The notes: generated by a model from the letters alone, not told the origin. Shown: positions 8,433-16,656, counted from the stretch's first letter. The stretch: DNA of 64,000 nt from Streptosporangium sandarakinum (GCF_013409935.1 NZ_JACCCO010000001.1:62001-126000); one strand, 5' to 3'. Numbers and translations: made by a program.

Positions 8433-9590
8433 GTGGACGACCGTACGGAGCACCAGCCGCCCCTGACCTGGCGGGACTCCGCGCTGCGCTACCTGTGCGC
8501 CGCGGTGCCGATGCTGTTCTTCGGCGCCCTCATGGTGATGACCGCCTCCGGGAGGCCCGATCGCCTCGGGGAGGCGCTGGTCGACGCGGGGCTGGGCGTG
8601 GCCGGTCTGGTCCTGCTGCGATGGCGGCGCCGCCTGCCGTGGCAGACCGCGCTGGCGACCGCCCTGCTGACGGCCTTCTCCGCCACCGCCACCGGCCCGG
8701 CCTACGTCGCCTACGTGTCGCTGTGCACGCACCGCCGGTGGCGCCGGATCGTCCCGGTCGCGGCCGTCTTCTGGCTGTGCCTGACGGCCTACGCCGCCTG
8801 GCACGGCATCGACCAGAGGACGGTCGTCTCCACGGTGACCGGCGCCGCGATCCTCGGCGGGCTGACCGTCTTCGGCCTGTACCTGCGCGGGCTGCGCGAC
8901 CTGGCCGCCTCGCGGCGGGAGGCGGCGCTGGCCGCCGAACGCGAGCAGGCGCAGCGGGTCGAGCAGGCCAGGCTCGCCGAACGCGCCAGGATCGCCCACG
9001 AGATGCACGACGTCCTGGCTCACCGGATCTCCCTGCTGGCGATGCTCGCGGGCGGCCTGGCGTATCGGACGGACCTCACCGCCGGGGAGAGCCGCGAGGT
9101 GGCGCTGGCGATCCAGGAGAACGCGCACCAGTCGCTGAACGAGCTGCGCGCCGTACTCGGCGCCCTTCGGTCCGAAGACGCCTCCGGTGCCCCGGAGGCG
9201 CCGCAGCCGGGGCTGGACCGGCTGGGCGACCTGTTCGACGAGGTGCGGGCGGCGGGCCAGCGGATCGAGGTGACCGACGCCGTCGAGGACCGGGGGTCGC
9301 TGCCGGCGCAGACCGGCCGGCACGCCTACCGGATCGTGCAGGAGGCCCTGACCAACGCCCGCAAGCACGCGCCGGGCAGCCGGGTGCGGGCCGAGATCGG
9401 CGGACGCCCCGGTGACGGCCTGCGGATCCGGGTGAGCAACCCGGCGGCGCCGGGAACGCCCGCCGGTCCCGGCGGGCGGCTGGGGCTGGTGGGCCTGGCC
9501 GAGCGGACCCGGATGGCCGGCGGCACCCTCAGCCACGCCGTACGAGACGGGTGCTTCGTCCTCGACGCCCGGCTGCCGTGGGAGGCTTGA
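8433..9590 (+). CDS. Sensor histidine kinase (HisKA_3, NarL/DesK type)
   Basis: The 385-residue protein has about five N-terminal membrane helices (20-155), a coiled helix rich in Glu/Arg, then the dimerisation motif ARIAHEMHDVLAH with the phospho-acceptor His at about 192. The ATPase domain follows, with IVQEALTNARKHAPG (N box) and GLVGLAERTRMAGG. It phosphorylates the response regulator encoded 3 nt downstream. I chose GTG 8433 (VDDRTEHQPPLTW); upstream residues in the open frame overlap the divergent gene's leader and do not look like protein. The neighbouring ABC-2 exporter is the likely regulated target; that is inference. Confidence 0.9.
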   Translation: MDDRTEHQPPLTWRDSALRYLCAAVPMLFFGALMVMTASGRPDRLGEALVDAGLGVAGLVLLRWRRRLPWQTALATALLTAFSATATGPAYVAYVSLCTHRRWRRIVPVAAVFWLCLTAYAAWHGIDQRTVVSTVTGAAILGGLTVFGLYLRGLRDLAASRREAALAAEREQAQRVEQARLAERARIAHEMHDVLAHRISLLAMLAGGLAYRTDLTAGESREVALAIQENAHQSLNELRAVLGALRSEDASGAPEAPQPGLDRLGDLFDEVRAAGQRIEVTDAVEDRGSLPAQTGRHAYRIVQEALTNARKHAPGSRVRAEIGGRPGDGLRIRVSNPAAPGTPAGPGGRLGLVGLAERTRMAGGTLSHAVRDGCFVLDARLPWEA

Positions 9591-9593
9591 CCG

Positions 9594-10241
9594 GTGATTC
9601 GGCTGGTGATCGTGGACGACGACCCGATGGTGCGGACCGGGTTGCGCCTCATCCTGGGCGGCGAGCCCGACCTGGAGATCTCGGGCGAGGCCGGGGACGG
9701 CCGGCAGGCCATGGAGGTGATCCGCGACCTGCGGCCCGACGTGGTGCTGATGGACATCCGGATGCCCGGCCAGGACGGGCTGACCACCACCGAGCTGCTG
9801 CTGAGGCGGCCGGGCGCGCCCCGGATCCTCGTGCTCACCACCTTCGACGCCGACGACCTGGTGCTGCGGGCCCTGCGGCTCGGCGCGGCCGGGTTCCTGC
9901 TGAAGGACACGCCGCCGCCGAAGATGGTCGAGGCGGTCCGCGCCGTGGCGAGGGGCGAGCCGGTGCTGTCGCCGAGCGTCGCGCGGCAGGTGATCGCCGC
10001 GGCCACCGGCGGTCCCGAGCCTCGGGGCCCGGAGGCTCGGCGGGAGCTGGCCAGGCTCACCGAACGCGAGCGCGAGGTCGCGGTCGAGGTGGCCCGGGGC
10101 AGCTCGAACGCCGAGATCGCGGGGCGCCTGCACATGAGCGTCGCGACCGTGAAGGCGAACATCACCCGGATCTTCGCCAAGCTGGAGACCGACAACCGGG
10201 TCCACGTCGCCATGAAGGTGCGCGACGCCGGCCTCCTCTGA
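9594..10241 (+). CDS. Response regulator, NarL/FixJ family
   Basis: The 215-residue protein has a receiver domain with acidic pocket DDD (8-10), phospho-acceptor Asp54 in LMDIRMPG, and Lys in FLLKDTPPP. A LuxR-type helix-turn-helix follows (LTEREREVAVEVARGSSNAE, then MSVATVKANITRIFAKL). It begins with GTG only 3 nt after the kinase stop, so both are made from one transcript. Confidence 0.93.
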   Translation: MIRLVIVDDDPMVRTGLRLILGGEPDLEISGEAGDGRQAMEVIRDLRPDVVLMDIRMPGQDGLTTTELLLRRPGAPRILVLTTFDADDLVLRALRLGAAGFLLKDTPPPKMVEAVRAVARGEPVLSPSVARQVIAAATGGPEPRGPEARRELARLTEREREVAVEVARGSSNAEIAGRLHMSVATVKANITRIFAKLETDNRVHVAMKVRDAGLL

Positions 10242-10282
10242 CCCGCCCTCCGCCCCCTGCCGTCGTTCCGGGCCGGTCCGCG

Positions 10283-10303
10283 CCGGCGGCCCGTCGCCGC
10301 CGG
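10283..10303 (+). terminator. Hairpin after the response regulator
   Basis: An 8-bp perfect stem (CCGGCGGC / GCCGCCGG) with a 5-nt loop lies about 40 nt after the response-regulator stop. It is a likely terminator for the kinase-regulator operon. Confidence 0.45.
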
Positions 10304-10333
10304 GCCCCGTACGGAGATCAGGGCGGCCGTACG

Positions 10334-10438
10334 GTGACCCGGGGCGCGTCGTGGGAGGCCATCGCGGCGGCGCTCGGCGTGAAACGGCAGACGGCGCACC
10401 GCAAGCACGCGCACCGGATCATCGACGGCGGGAGATGA
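10334..10438 (+). pseudogene. Fragment of a helix-turn-helix protein upstream of the Clp-N gene
   Basis: The 34 codons after GTG 10334 encode GASWEAIAAALGVKRQTAHR plus a basic tail. This is the C-terminal HTH of small actinobacterial proteins usually encoded immediately upstream of a Clp-N protein; intact versions have about 70-90 residues. The stop (10436-10438) sits directly against the Clp-N start. Upstream codons in the same frame do not resemble the family, so the 5' half seems lost. It might still be expressed as a mini-protein. Confidence 0.45.
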
Positions 10439-10440
10439 GG

Positions 10441-10992
10441 ATGTTCGAGAGGTTCACCCCCGAGGCCCGGCGGACGGTGGTCCGGGCCGGCCTGCTGTCG
10501 CTCGACGCCGGCCGCACCGCCCTCGACGACGACATGCTGCTGCTCGCCCTGGCCGAGGCGTGGCCGGTGGGCGGCTTCGCGGTGTCCCCGGACTCCGTCC
10601 GCGCGCTGCTGCCGGTGAACCCGGCGGACCGCCCAGGCGACCGCGACCTGCTGGCCGGCCTGGGCATCGACCTGGAAGAGATCCGCCGCAGGCTCCCGGC
10701 CCGCCGCGCCGACCCGGCCGCGTGGCGGCTGCACCGACCCCGGACGCGCCCGCTGCGCGTGACGCTCTCCGGTCCGGCCGGCGACCTCCGGCTCACCGTC
10801 GCGGCCCGCAAGGCCATCGAGGTCGCCCTGCACCACGGCGCCCGCCGTACCGGGGGCGGGGCCACGGACGAGGACCTGGTGAGGGGCCTGCTGGCCGACG
10901 GCTCCAGCGCCTCGGCGGCGATCCTGCGCCGCCTCGGCGTCGACCTCCACGGCCTCGCCGGAAGGCTGTGGCCTCTCCGCGCGTCCGCCTGA
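10441..10992 (+). CDS. Clp N-terminal (ClpR) domain protein
   Basis: The 183-residue protein opens MFERFTPEARRTVVRAGLLS, the Clp repeat signature that in ClpA/ClpC binds adaptors and substrates. A second, weaker Clp-like repeat (LRLTVAARKAIEVALHHGAR) lies near residues 119-160. There is no AAA module, so it cannot unfold proteins itself and may be a stand-alone binding or adaptor protein. GGAGATGAGG precedes ATG 10441; an ATG at 10435 in the same frame is also possible. It follows the HTH fragment with no gap, as in intact pairs elsewhere. Confidence 0.75.
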   Translation: MFERFTPEARRTVVRAGLLSLDAGRTALDDDMLLLALAEAWPVGGFAVSPDSVRALLPVNPADRPGDRDLLAGLGIDLEEIRRRLPARRADPAAWRLHRPRTRPLRVTLSGPAGDLRLTVAARKAIEVALHHGARRTGGGATDEDLVRGLLADGSSASAAILRRLGVDLHGLAGRLWPLRASA

Positions 10993-11119
10993 CCACCGGG
11001 CCCACCCCCGTACGGCGACGCCGCGCGGCGGGCGTGGCGCCACACGGCGCGGGAACGGGGCCGGGCGGCTCCCCGGCTCCGCCGGGCCGCCGTACGGGAC
11101 GCCGGAGCCGGTCAGCCGG

Positions 11120-11938
11120 TCAGTCCGTCGCCGTGGCGGCGCCGAGCAGATCGCGGATCCGGCCGGTGGCCTCGGCGAACGGGGGCTGCGACATCGTCTC
11201 GGCGTAGTCGCGGGAGCCGGGCAGGTCGACGTCGATGATCTCGGCGACGGTTCCCGGCCGCGCGGTCATCACCAGGACCCGGTTGGCGAGGTAGACCGAC
11301 TCGGCGATGGAGTGGGTGACCAGGAGCACGGTCGTGCCGGTCTCCCGCCAGATCCGGTGCAGCTCGACGTTCATCTGCTCGCGGGTGAGCGCGTCGAGCG
11401 CGCCGAACGGCTCGTCCATCAGCAGGACCGGCGGGCGGTGCAGCAGCGCCCGGCACAGCGCCACCCGCTGCTGCATGCCGCCCGACAGCTCGTGCGGCAG
11501 AGCGTCCTCGAAGCCGGTGAGCCCGGTCATCTCGATCAGCTCATCCGCCCTCCGGCCCGCCTCGGCGGCCGGCATCCCGCGCATCTCCGCCTGGAGCAGG
11601 ATGTTGCGGCGCGCGGACCGCCACTCCAGCAGGGCGGCGCGCTGGAACACGTACCCGATGTCGTGCCTGGTGCCGCCGACCGCCTCCCCGAAGAGGCGCA
11701 CGCCGCCCGCCGACGGCCGCAGCAGGCCGGAGACCAGCTTCAGCAGGGTCGACTTGCCGCAACCCGAGGGGCCGACGATCGAGACGAACTCGCCGGGCGC
11801 GACGCTCAGCGAGACGTCGCGCAGCGCGGTCACCTCCTTCTTCTTGGCCCTGAACCGGACCGCGACGGCGTCGAGCTCCACCGCCGCGACCGCGGTCGCG
11901 GCACCGGGCGTGCGCTCGGCCTCCAGGTTGCCTTTCAT
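11120..11938 (-). CDS. ABC importer ATP-binding protein, SsuB/TauB type
   Basis: The 272-residue protein has P-loop GPSGCGKS (about 56-63), signature LSGGMQQRVALCRALLHRP, Walker B VLLMDEPFGALDALTRE and the H-loop VTHSIAESVYLA, all typical of the nitrate/sulfonate/taurine importer family. It is the last gene of the importer operon. GGAGGG lies directly against an upstream in-frame ATG (11944) but six bases from ATG 11938, so 11938 is the better start. The gap to the binding-protein gene holds a hairpin that may lower ATPase expression relative to the binding protein. Confidence 0.92.
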   Translation of the reverse strand: MKGNLEAERTPGAATAVAAVELDAVAVRFRAKKKEVTALRDVSLSVAPGEFVSIVGPSGCGKSTLLKLVSGLLRPSAGGVRLFGEAVGGTRHDIGYVFQRAALLEWRSARRNILLQAEMRGMPAAEAGRRADELIEMTGLTGFEDALPHELSGGMQQRVALCRALLHRPPVLLMDEPFGALDALTREQMNVELHRIWRETGTTVLLVTHSIAESVYLANRVLVMTARPGTVAEIIDVDLPGSRDYAETMSQPPFAEATGRIRDLLGAATATD

Positions 11939-12048
11939 CCCCATCCCTCCAACGTGGTCTCCCCGGCCTTCCGGCTCCCGGGCTTTCCCGCCCCCGAGGG
12001 CTCTCCGGCCCTGGGCTCGCCGGTTCCGGGAAGGAAGCCGGCGTGCCC

Positions 12049-12065
12049 GCCGCCCGAGGGGCGGC
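12049..12065 (-). terminator. Hairpin between binding-protein and ATPase genes
   Basis: GCCGCCC / GGGCGGC forms a 7-bp stem with a 3-nt loop, five bases after the binding-protein stop. Because the ATPase gene continues on the same strand, it is more likely a partial terminator or mRNA-stabilising hairpin than an operon end. Confidence 0.4.
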
Positions 12066-12069
12066 GCGC

Positions 12070-13086
12070 TCACCCCTTCGGGGTGACGCTCTCGTCCCAG
12101 TAGGCGGCCGGCGCCTCGGCCTTGGTGATCACACCCGCCTTGACGAAGGTGTCGATCGTCGCCTGCCAGTCCGCGGCGGTGTTGACGCCCGGGGCCATGC
12201 CCTTGGTCGCGTCGGTGTGCAGCAGCGTGACGGTGGTCTTGAACTGGTCGAGCAGCACCTGCTTGCTGGGGAGCTGCTCGGAGGCGCCGTCCATCGCGTC
12301 CACCGCCGCCTGCGGGTCCTTCTCGGCTGCGGCCCACGCCTCGCCGGTCGCCGCGACCATGCGCTTGACCAGGTCGGCCCTGCTCTCCAGGTTCTTGGTG
12401 GAGGTCAGCAGGCCGTTGCTGTAGAAGTTGAGGCCGAACTCGGAGAAGCGCAGGTAGGAGACCTTCTTGCCGGCCTTCTCCTGCATCGTCGGCCCCTGGT
12501 CGGAGGCGTAGCCGAGCAGGGCGTCGGCCTGGCCGGAGATCACCGCGGCGATCTTCCCCGCCGGGTCGGTGTTCTGCAGCTGCACGTCGTTCTCGGCGAG
12601 GCCGTTCTGCTTGAGGAAGGCCGGGAACGTCCTGGACAGCGCGTCACCGGCGGTGATGGCGATCTTCTTGCCCTTGATGCCGGCGGGTTCGGTGATGTTC
12701 TTCTCGTCGAAGAACTGCACGGAGGCCGGGGTGGTCTGCAGGTAGACCCCGAGGCTCTTGACCGGGACGCCCTGGGAGACGGAGGCCAGCAGCGCGGGGG
12801 TGTCGGCCCAGCCGAAGTCGGTCTGCCCCGCCCCGGTGGCCTGGATGGTCTTCTGCGAGCCCTGGCCGGCCTGGATCTTCAGGTCGATGCCGTGCTTCTC
12901 GAAGACGGCCTGCTTCTTGCCGAGGTAGAACGGCGCGTGCTCGCCGTACGGGTACCAGTTGAGCGTGAGCGTCACCTGGTCGAGTTCCTTGCCCGACGCG
13001 CTGGTGGTCGTGCCGCCGTTCTCGCCGCCGCAGGCGGTGAGGAGGAGGGCCGGCAGCAGGGCGGCGATGGCGATCCGGGATTTCAC
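12070..13086 (-). CDS. ABC importer substrate-binding lipoprotein, NMT1/THI5-like
   Basis: The 338-residue protein has a lipoprotein signal (MKSRIAIAALLPALLLTACG; the Cys is the lipidation site). The mature part begins VTLTLNWYPYGEHAPFYLGK, the NMT1/THI5 opening found in ThiY and aromatic/sulfonate binding proteins. Later landmarks are GQTDFGWADTPALLASVSQG and SGQADALLGYASDQGP. It sits outside the membrane and delivers ligand to the permease encoded 42 nt upstream. The ligand cannot be read from sequence: pyrimidine precursors are suggested by ThiY similarity, but no thi genes or TPP riboswitch are nearby. Confidence 0.9.
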   Translation of the reverse strand: MKSRIAIAALLPALLLTACGGENGGTTTSASGKELDQVTLTLNWYPYGEHAPFYLGKKQAVFEKHGIDLKIQAGQGSQKTIQATGAGQTDFGWADTPALLASVSQGVPVKSLGVYLQTTPASVQFFDEKNITEPAGIKGKKIAITAGDALSRTFPAFLKQNGLAENDVQLQNTDPAGKIAAVISGQADALLGYASDQGPTMQEKAGKKVSYLRFSEFGLNFYSNGLLTSTKNLESRADLVKRMVAATGEAWAAAEKDPQAAVDAMDGASEQLPSKQVLLDQFKTTVTLLHTDATKGMAPGVNTAADWQATIDTFVKAGVITKAEAPAAYWDESVTPKG

Positions 13087-13128
13087 GGGGGTGCCTTCCT
13101 TGGGGGGGTCGGTGGCCGGTTCGAGGCT

Positions 13129-13944
13129 TCAGAGGGTCGTGGTCGCGGCCTCGCCACGCCGGCTGGCGTGCCAGGGCAGCATCAGCTGCTCGGCGATCTC
13201 GACGAGGACGAACAGCACGACGCCGATCAGCGACATCACCAGCAGCCCCGCGAACAGCATGGGGGTGTCGAGGTTGCCGTTGGCCTGCAGGATCACGAAG
13301 CCCAGCCCCTCGTTCGCGCCGACGAACTCGCCGACCACGGCGCCGGTCACCGCGAGCGTGACGGCCACCTTCAGGCCGGAGAACAGGTGCGGCAGGGAGG
13401 CGGGGAAACGGATCTTGGCGAAGGTCTTGAGCGGGCTCGCGCCCATGGTGGCGGCGAGCTGGAGCATCTCGGGGTCGACGGACTTCAGGCCGGTCACCAT
13501 GGAGATGACGACGGGGAAGAACGCGATCAGCACGGCGACGACGACCTTGGGGGTCAGCCCGAACCCGAGCCAGACCACGAACAGCGGGGCGATGGCGATC
13601 TTGGGAATGACCTGCGCGAAGAGCAGGACGGGGTAGAGCGTCTTCTCCACGGTCGTGGAGTAGACCATCACCACGGCCGCCAGGACGCCGATGACGACGG
13701 CGATGACGAAGCCGAGGACGGTCTCGTAGGTGGTCACCCAGGTGTGCTGCCAGAGATACGACGACTTCTCCGTCATCACCCCCAGGGTCGTCCCCGGCGA
13801 CGGAACGAGGTAGGGCGGCACCAGCCGGGTGGAGGTGATCGCCCACCAGACGGCGAAGCAGGCGATGAGCAGCGCGACCGGCCGCCAGCTCCGTTCGAGG
13901 ACGGTGAGCAGCCGCCCCTCGGACCCGCCGGGGTTCATGCTCAT
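13129..13944 (-). CDS. ABC importer permease, SsuC/TauC (BPD_transp_1) type
   Basis: The 271-residue protein has about six membrane helices and the EAA-like loop LAATMGASPLKTFAKIRFPA that contacts the ATPase. It is the first gene of the importer operon. An AGGAGGG site on the minus strand (about 13954-13960) sets the ATG at 13944; longer in-frame forms would read through the LacI-type operators and are unlikely. The operon faces away from the LacI regulator across a 143-nt gap. Confidence 0.92.
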   Translation of the reverse strand: MSMNPGGSEGRLLTVLERSWRPVALLIACFAVWWAITSTRLVPPYLVPSPGTTLGVMTEKSSYLWQHTWVTTYETVLGFVIAVVIGVLAAVVMVYSTTVEKTLYPVLLFAQVIPKIAIAPLFVVWLGFGLTPKVVVAVLIAFFPVVISMVTGLKSVDPEMLQLAATMGASPLKTFAKIRFPASLPHLFSGLKVAVTLAVTGAVVGEFVGANEGLGFVILQANGNLDTPMLFAGLLVMSLIGVVLFVLVEIAEQLMLPWHASRRGEAATTTL

Positions 13945-13988
13945 GATGAGCACCCTCCTTTCGCCCGCGTACGGGCGCGGCCCGCGTG

Positions 13989-14036
13989 CAAGCGCTTTCT
14001 GTTGACCGGAAAGCGCTGTCAGAAAGCGCTTTCCGG
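13989..14036. promoter_or_regulatory. Cluster of LacI-family operators between importer operon and regulator
   Basis: Three copies of an AAGCGCTTT-like site occur within 48 bp. They are CAAGCGCTTTC (13989-13999), GGAAAGCGCT (14008-14017) and the perfect 12-bp palindrome GAAAGCGCTTTC (14022-14033). The central CG step with flanking half-sites is the hallmark of LacI/GalR operators. They lie between the two divergent starts, so the regulator could control both transcripts. Confidence 0.85.
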
Positions 14037-14087
14037 TGTACGGTAGGGGCCACCTCACATACGGGTCAAGAGGAGGCGAGGGAGGAA

Positions 14088-15170
14088 TTGGACAAATGGT
14101 CGCAGGTGACCCTCAACGACGTCGCCCGTGAGGCGGGGGTCTCTTCCGCCACCGCCTCCCGCGCGCTGAACGGCACCACCCGCGTGCGCGCCGACCTCCG
14201 CGAGCGGGTCCTGGCCGCCGCGGAGCGGCTCGCCTACACCCCGAACGCGCACGCCCAGGCCCTCGCCCGCGCCTCCAGCCAGGCGGTGGGCGTCATCTGC
14301 CACGACGTCAGCGACCCCTACTTCGCGGGGATCTCCGGCGGGGTCATGCGCGCCGCCGCGGAGCACGACCTCCATGTGATCATGGGAAGCACCTTCCGCG
14401 ACCCGGCCCGCGAGCTGTCCTATGTCTCCATGATGCGTGGCCAGCGCGTCCGGGCGATCCTGCTGACCGGCTCGGGGTTCGAGGACCGTGCCTGGCAGGG
14501 CGCGATGCGCGAGGAGCTGGCCCGGTGCGCCGCGGCGGGGACGCGCATCGCCGCGGTCAGCCGCCACCGCGGCCTCCGCGTCGACTCGGTCCTGCCCGAG
14601 AACCGCGCCGGGGCCGCCGCGCTGGCCAGGGCACTGCTCGGCCTCGGCCACCGCGACTTCGCCGTGCTCACCGGACCGCCGGCCATCACCACCGTGGTGG
14701 ACCGCCTCGCCGGCTTCCAGGAGGCGCTCGCCGATGCGGGGGTGAGGATCGCCCCGGACCAGATCGTGGAGGGGGCCTTCAGCCGCGACGGCGGCCACCG
14801 GGCCGCCTCCGAACTGATCGCCCGCGGCCTGCGCGCCACCTGCGTCTTCGCCTCGACCGACATCATGGCGGTCGGCGCGCTGGCCGCCTTCCGCGGCCAC
14901 GGCCTGTCCGTGCCAGGTGACGTCTCGCTGGCCGGGTTCGACGACATCCCGGTGATCGGCGACCTGACGCCGCCGCTGACCACCGTGGCGCTGCCGCTGG
15001 AGGAGATCGGCAGGCGCGTCATGGCGCTGGCCCTGCGGCCCGCCACCGCCGGGCGCAGCCGCGTCGAACGCGTCCCCGGAACCGTCGTGCTGCGCGCGAG
15101 CACCTCGGCCCCCGCCGTACGACCACTGCGGGAAAGGTCCCCGCGCCCGCTCACCGAGACCCCGGGCTGA
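14088..15170 (+). CDS. LacI-family transcriptional regulator
   Basis: The 360-residue protein has an N-terminal LacI helix-turn-helix (VTLNDVAREAGVSSATASRA), a hinge (LAYTPNAHAQALARAS) and a periplasmic-binding-like sensor domain with FASTDIMAVGALAAFRGHGL and PGDVSLAGFDDIP. The TTG at 14088 (MDKWSQVTL...) is preferred: AGGAGG at 14071-14076 is 11 nt upstream and a second GGAGGA abuts it. A GTG at 14106 is the fallback. It probably represses the divergent importer operon through the sites at 13989-14036. Control of an NMT1-type importer by a LacI protein, rather than of a sugar importer, is unusual. Confidence 0.9.
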   Translation: MDKWSQVTLNDVAREAGVSSATASRALNGTTRVRADLRERVLAAAERLAYTPNAHAQALARASSQAVGVICHDVSDPYFAGISGGVMRAAAEHDLHVIMGSTFRDPARELSYVSMMRGQRVRAILLTGSGFEDRAWQGAMREELARCAAAGTRIAAVSRHRGLRVDSVLPENRAGAAALARALLGLGHRDFAVLTGPPAITTVVDRLAGFQEALADAGVRIAPDQIVEGAFSRDGGHRAASELIARGLRATCVFASTDIMAVGALAAFRGHGLSVPGDVSLAGFDDIPVIGDLTPPLTTVALPLEEIGRRVMALALRPATAGRSRVERVPGTVVLRASTSAPAVRPLRERSPRPLTETPG

Positions 15171-15227
15171 CACCCGCGCCGTTTCCCGCGCCGTTTCCCT
15201 TCGCCACACTGGAGGCGGGGCCACGGG

Positions 15228-15394
15228 TCAGGCGGTCTCCACGACCTCGCCGGACCTGCCGGGCGGGGTGAGGCCGCGCCCGTCGCCGTTCCCGCCGTCG
15301 TGGTCGCCGCGGCCGTGATCGCCGCCGCGGTCGCGGTCCCCGTCGGGTTCGTCGCCGTGCTCGTCCAGGAGGGTCTCCTCGTCGAAGGGGACGC
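15228..15394 (-). pseudogene. Orphan C-terminal coding fragment joined to the tnpB break
   Basis: Immediately after tnpB homology ends, a different minus-strand frame stays open to a stop at 15228. It encodes a Gly/Asp/His-rich tail (LLDEHGDEPDGDRDRGG...) ending GEVVETA. It may be the tail of a host gene into which the element inserted, or chance. I do not recognise it. Confidence 0.25.
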
Positions 15395-16105
15395 TGAGCC
15401 CTTCTCCGTGCGACTCAATGCCTTCTGCGCCTTGCGGAGCTTCTTGCCCGCCCGGCGCAGTAAGCGCGGGTTGTCGACCTTCCGGCCGTCAGAGCCGACC
15501 GCGAAGTATGCCAATCCGAGGTCGATCCCGACCTCGTTCAGCGAGCCCGGCAAGGACTCGTCATTCGTCTCGACGACGAAGGAGGCGAAGTACCGATCGG
15601 CCGCGTCCTTGACCACCGTGACCGAGGACGGCTCGGACGGCAGATTCCGCGACCAGCGCACCGACACGTCGCCGATCTTCGGCAGACGCAGCTTCCCGCC
15701 CGCCGTGACGGCGAACCGGGCATTGCGGGTGAACCGAATCGCCTGCCGGTTGTTCTTCTTCGAACGAAACCGGGGCGGGGCGACCCTCGCCCCCTTGCGC
15801 CTGCCGGTGATCGAGTCGAAGGAGTTCCGATACGCCGCGTTCAGATCCGCCAGCGCCTGCTGCAGCACCACGGAAGAGACCTGGCTTAGCCAGGAGCGTT
15901 CCGGCGCCTTCTTCGCCTTGGTGATGACCCGCTTGGAAAGGTCCGCGTCGGAGATGTAGGGCATGCCTGCCTGGTGAGCGTCCTGTCGTGCGCGCAGCCC
16001 GTCGTTGAACACCACGCGAGCACACCCGAACGCCCGCGCCAGCGCCTCACGCTGGTCAGCGTCGGGATAAAGCCGGTAGTTGAAACGAAGCTGCACGGTA
16101 ATCAT
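15395..16105 (-). pseudogene. tnpB: Truncated IS200/IS605-family TnpB (RNA-guided nuclease) remnant
   Basis: Residues 1-237 match TnpB closely: MITVQLRFNYRLYPDADQRE at the start, PRFRSKKNNRQAIRF, and the first RuvC motif VGIDLGLAYFAVGSDGRKVD with Asp at about 195. Homology ends after KKLRKAQKALSRTEKGS. The remaining RuvC II and III motifs and the zinc finger (about 150 residues) are gone, and the frame then runs on antisense through the LacI gene. The product cannot be an active nuclease. The 5' end and start are intact, so the break is at the 3' side, which also removes any guide-RNA region. Confidence 0.85.
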
Positions 16106-16119
16106 CGTGCCATTTGATC

Positions 16120-16314
16120 ATGACAGTACGCATGCGAATCCGAGCAATCCGTGAACACGTCGGCGGACGCGCCAACACCGCCCGCTACCTTGGCGAGTCC
16201 ATCATCATCGAACGCAATGCCCGCCCTTTCGCCGCCCTAGTGCCCTACGTTTGTTGGACCGAGCCCGCCTTTCGCCACCGACCTGAAGGGCGGAGCACTC
16301 CCTCATTCCGGTAG
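16120..16314 (+). pseudogene. Phd/YefM-type antitoxin fragment
   Basis: The first 44 residues (MTVRMRIRAIREHVGGRANT, then ARYLGESIIIERNARPFAAL) resemble the N-terminal half of Phd/YefM antitoxins, including the characteristic strand ending AALVP. The homology stops abruptly, and the last 20 residues are read from sequence resembling an IS end. The gene starts only 14 nt from the divergent tnpB start. No toxin gene follows, so this is probably a decayed antitoxin. Confidence 0.5.
16267..16311. mobile_element. Possible IS200/IS605-type end
   Basis: The stretch around CCGACCTGAAGGGCGGAGCA looks like the structured ends seen next to actinomycete tnpB genes (from memory). It lies where the Phd homology stops. 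The exact element boundary cannot be set by eye. Confidence 0.3.
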
Positions 16315-16406
16315 TGGGCGTGAGAGGACCCGGCCGCGGGCGACGGGTCCGGGCGATCCGTCAGACCGCCCGGGAACAAGGCTCCGGGAGGGCGGGAGCC
16401 TCCGAG

Positions 16407-16631
16407 TCAGCCGCCGTGGTTCAGCGGCTCACGGGGAGCATCGATGATCACGTCGGAGAAGATGTCCACCATCAGGGCGATCAGCCCGCCGACGGCGGCG
16501 ATCCCGACCCCCACCCAGAACATGATCCAGCTGGGTCCGGCGCACAGGCCCACTCCGCCGACCGTGAACCCGGCCAAAATAACGAGCACCGCAAGCCAAG
16601 ACTTGGGGCTTCCTCCGTGGCTTCCAGCCAT
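16407..16631 (-). CDS. HGxxPAAW-family small membrane protein
   Basis: The 74-residue protein begins MAGSHGGSPKSWLAVLVILA, a variant of the HGxxPAAW motif of a small actinobacterial membrane protein family (often near trp genes). Two membrane helices follow (about 13-32 and 36-56), then a short polar tail. The motif here is HGGSPKSW, so the usual Ala-Ala is changed. It starts 25 nt after the MarR gene on the same strand and is probably co-transcribed. The function of the family is unknown. Confidence 0.7.
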   Translation of the reverse strand: MAGSHGGSPKSWLAVLVILAGFTVGGVGLCAGPSWIMFWVGVGIAAVGGLIALMVDIFSDVIIDAPREPLNHGG

Positions 16632-16656
16632 GAGCCTTATCTGTCCTTTCTGTGCA

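Noticed and set aside
12043..14046. A long plus-strand frame across the importer operon
   Set aside because: It is a shadow of the binding-protein and permease genes, full of Gly/Asp/Arg/His runs, with no recognisable domain.
13945..14087. TPP riboswitch upstream of the NMT1-type importer
   Set aside because: No THI-box-like CUGAGA motif or matching helices could be found; the gap is filled by LacI-type operators.
14420..15394. Continuation of the tnpB frame to 14420
   Set aside because: TnpB homology ends near 15395; the rest is read antisense through the LacI gene.
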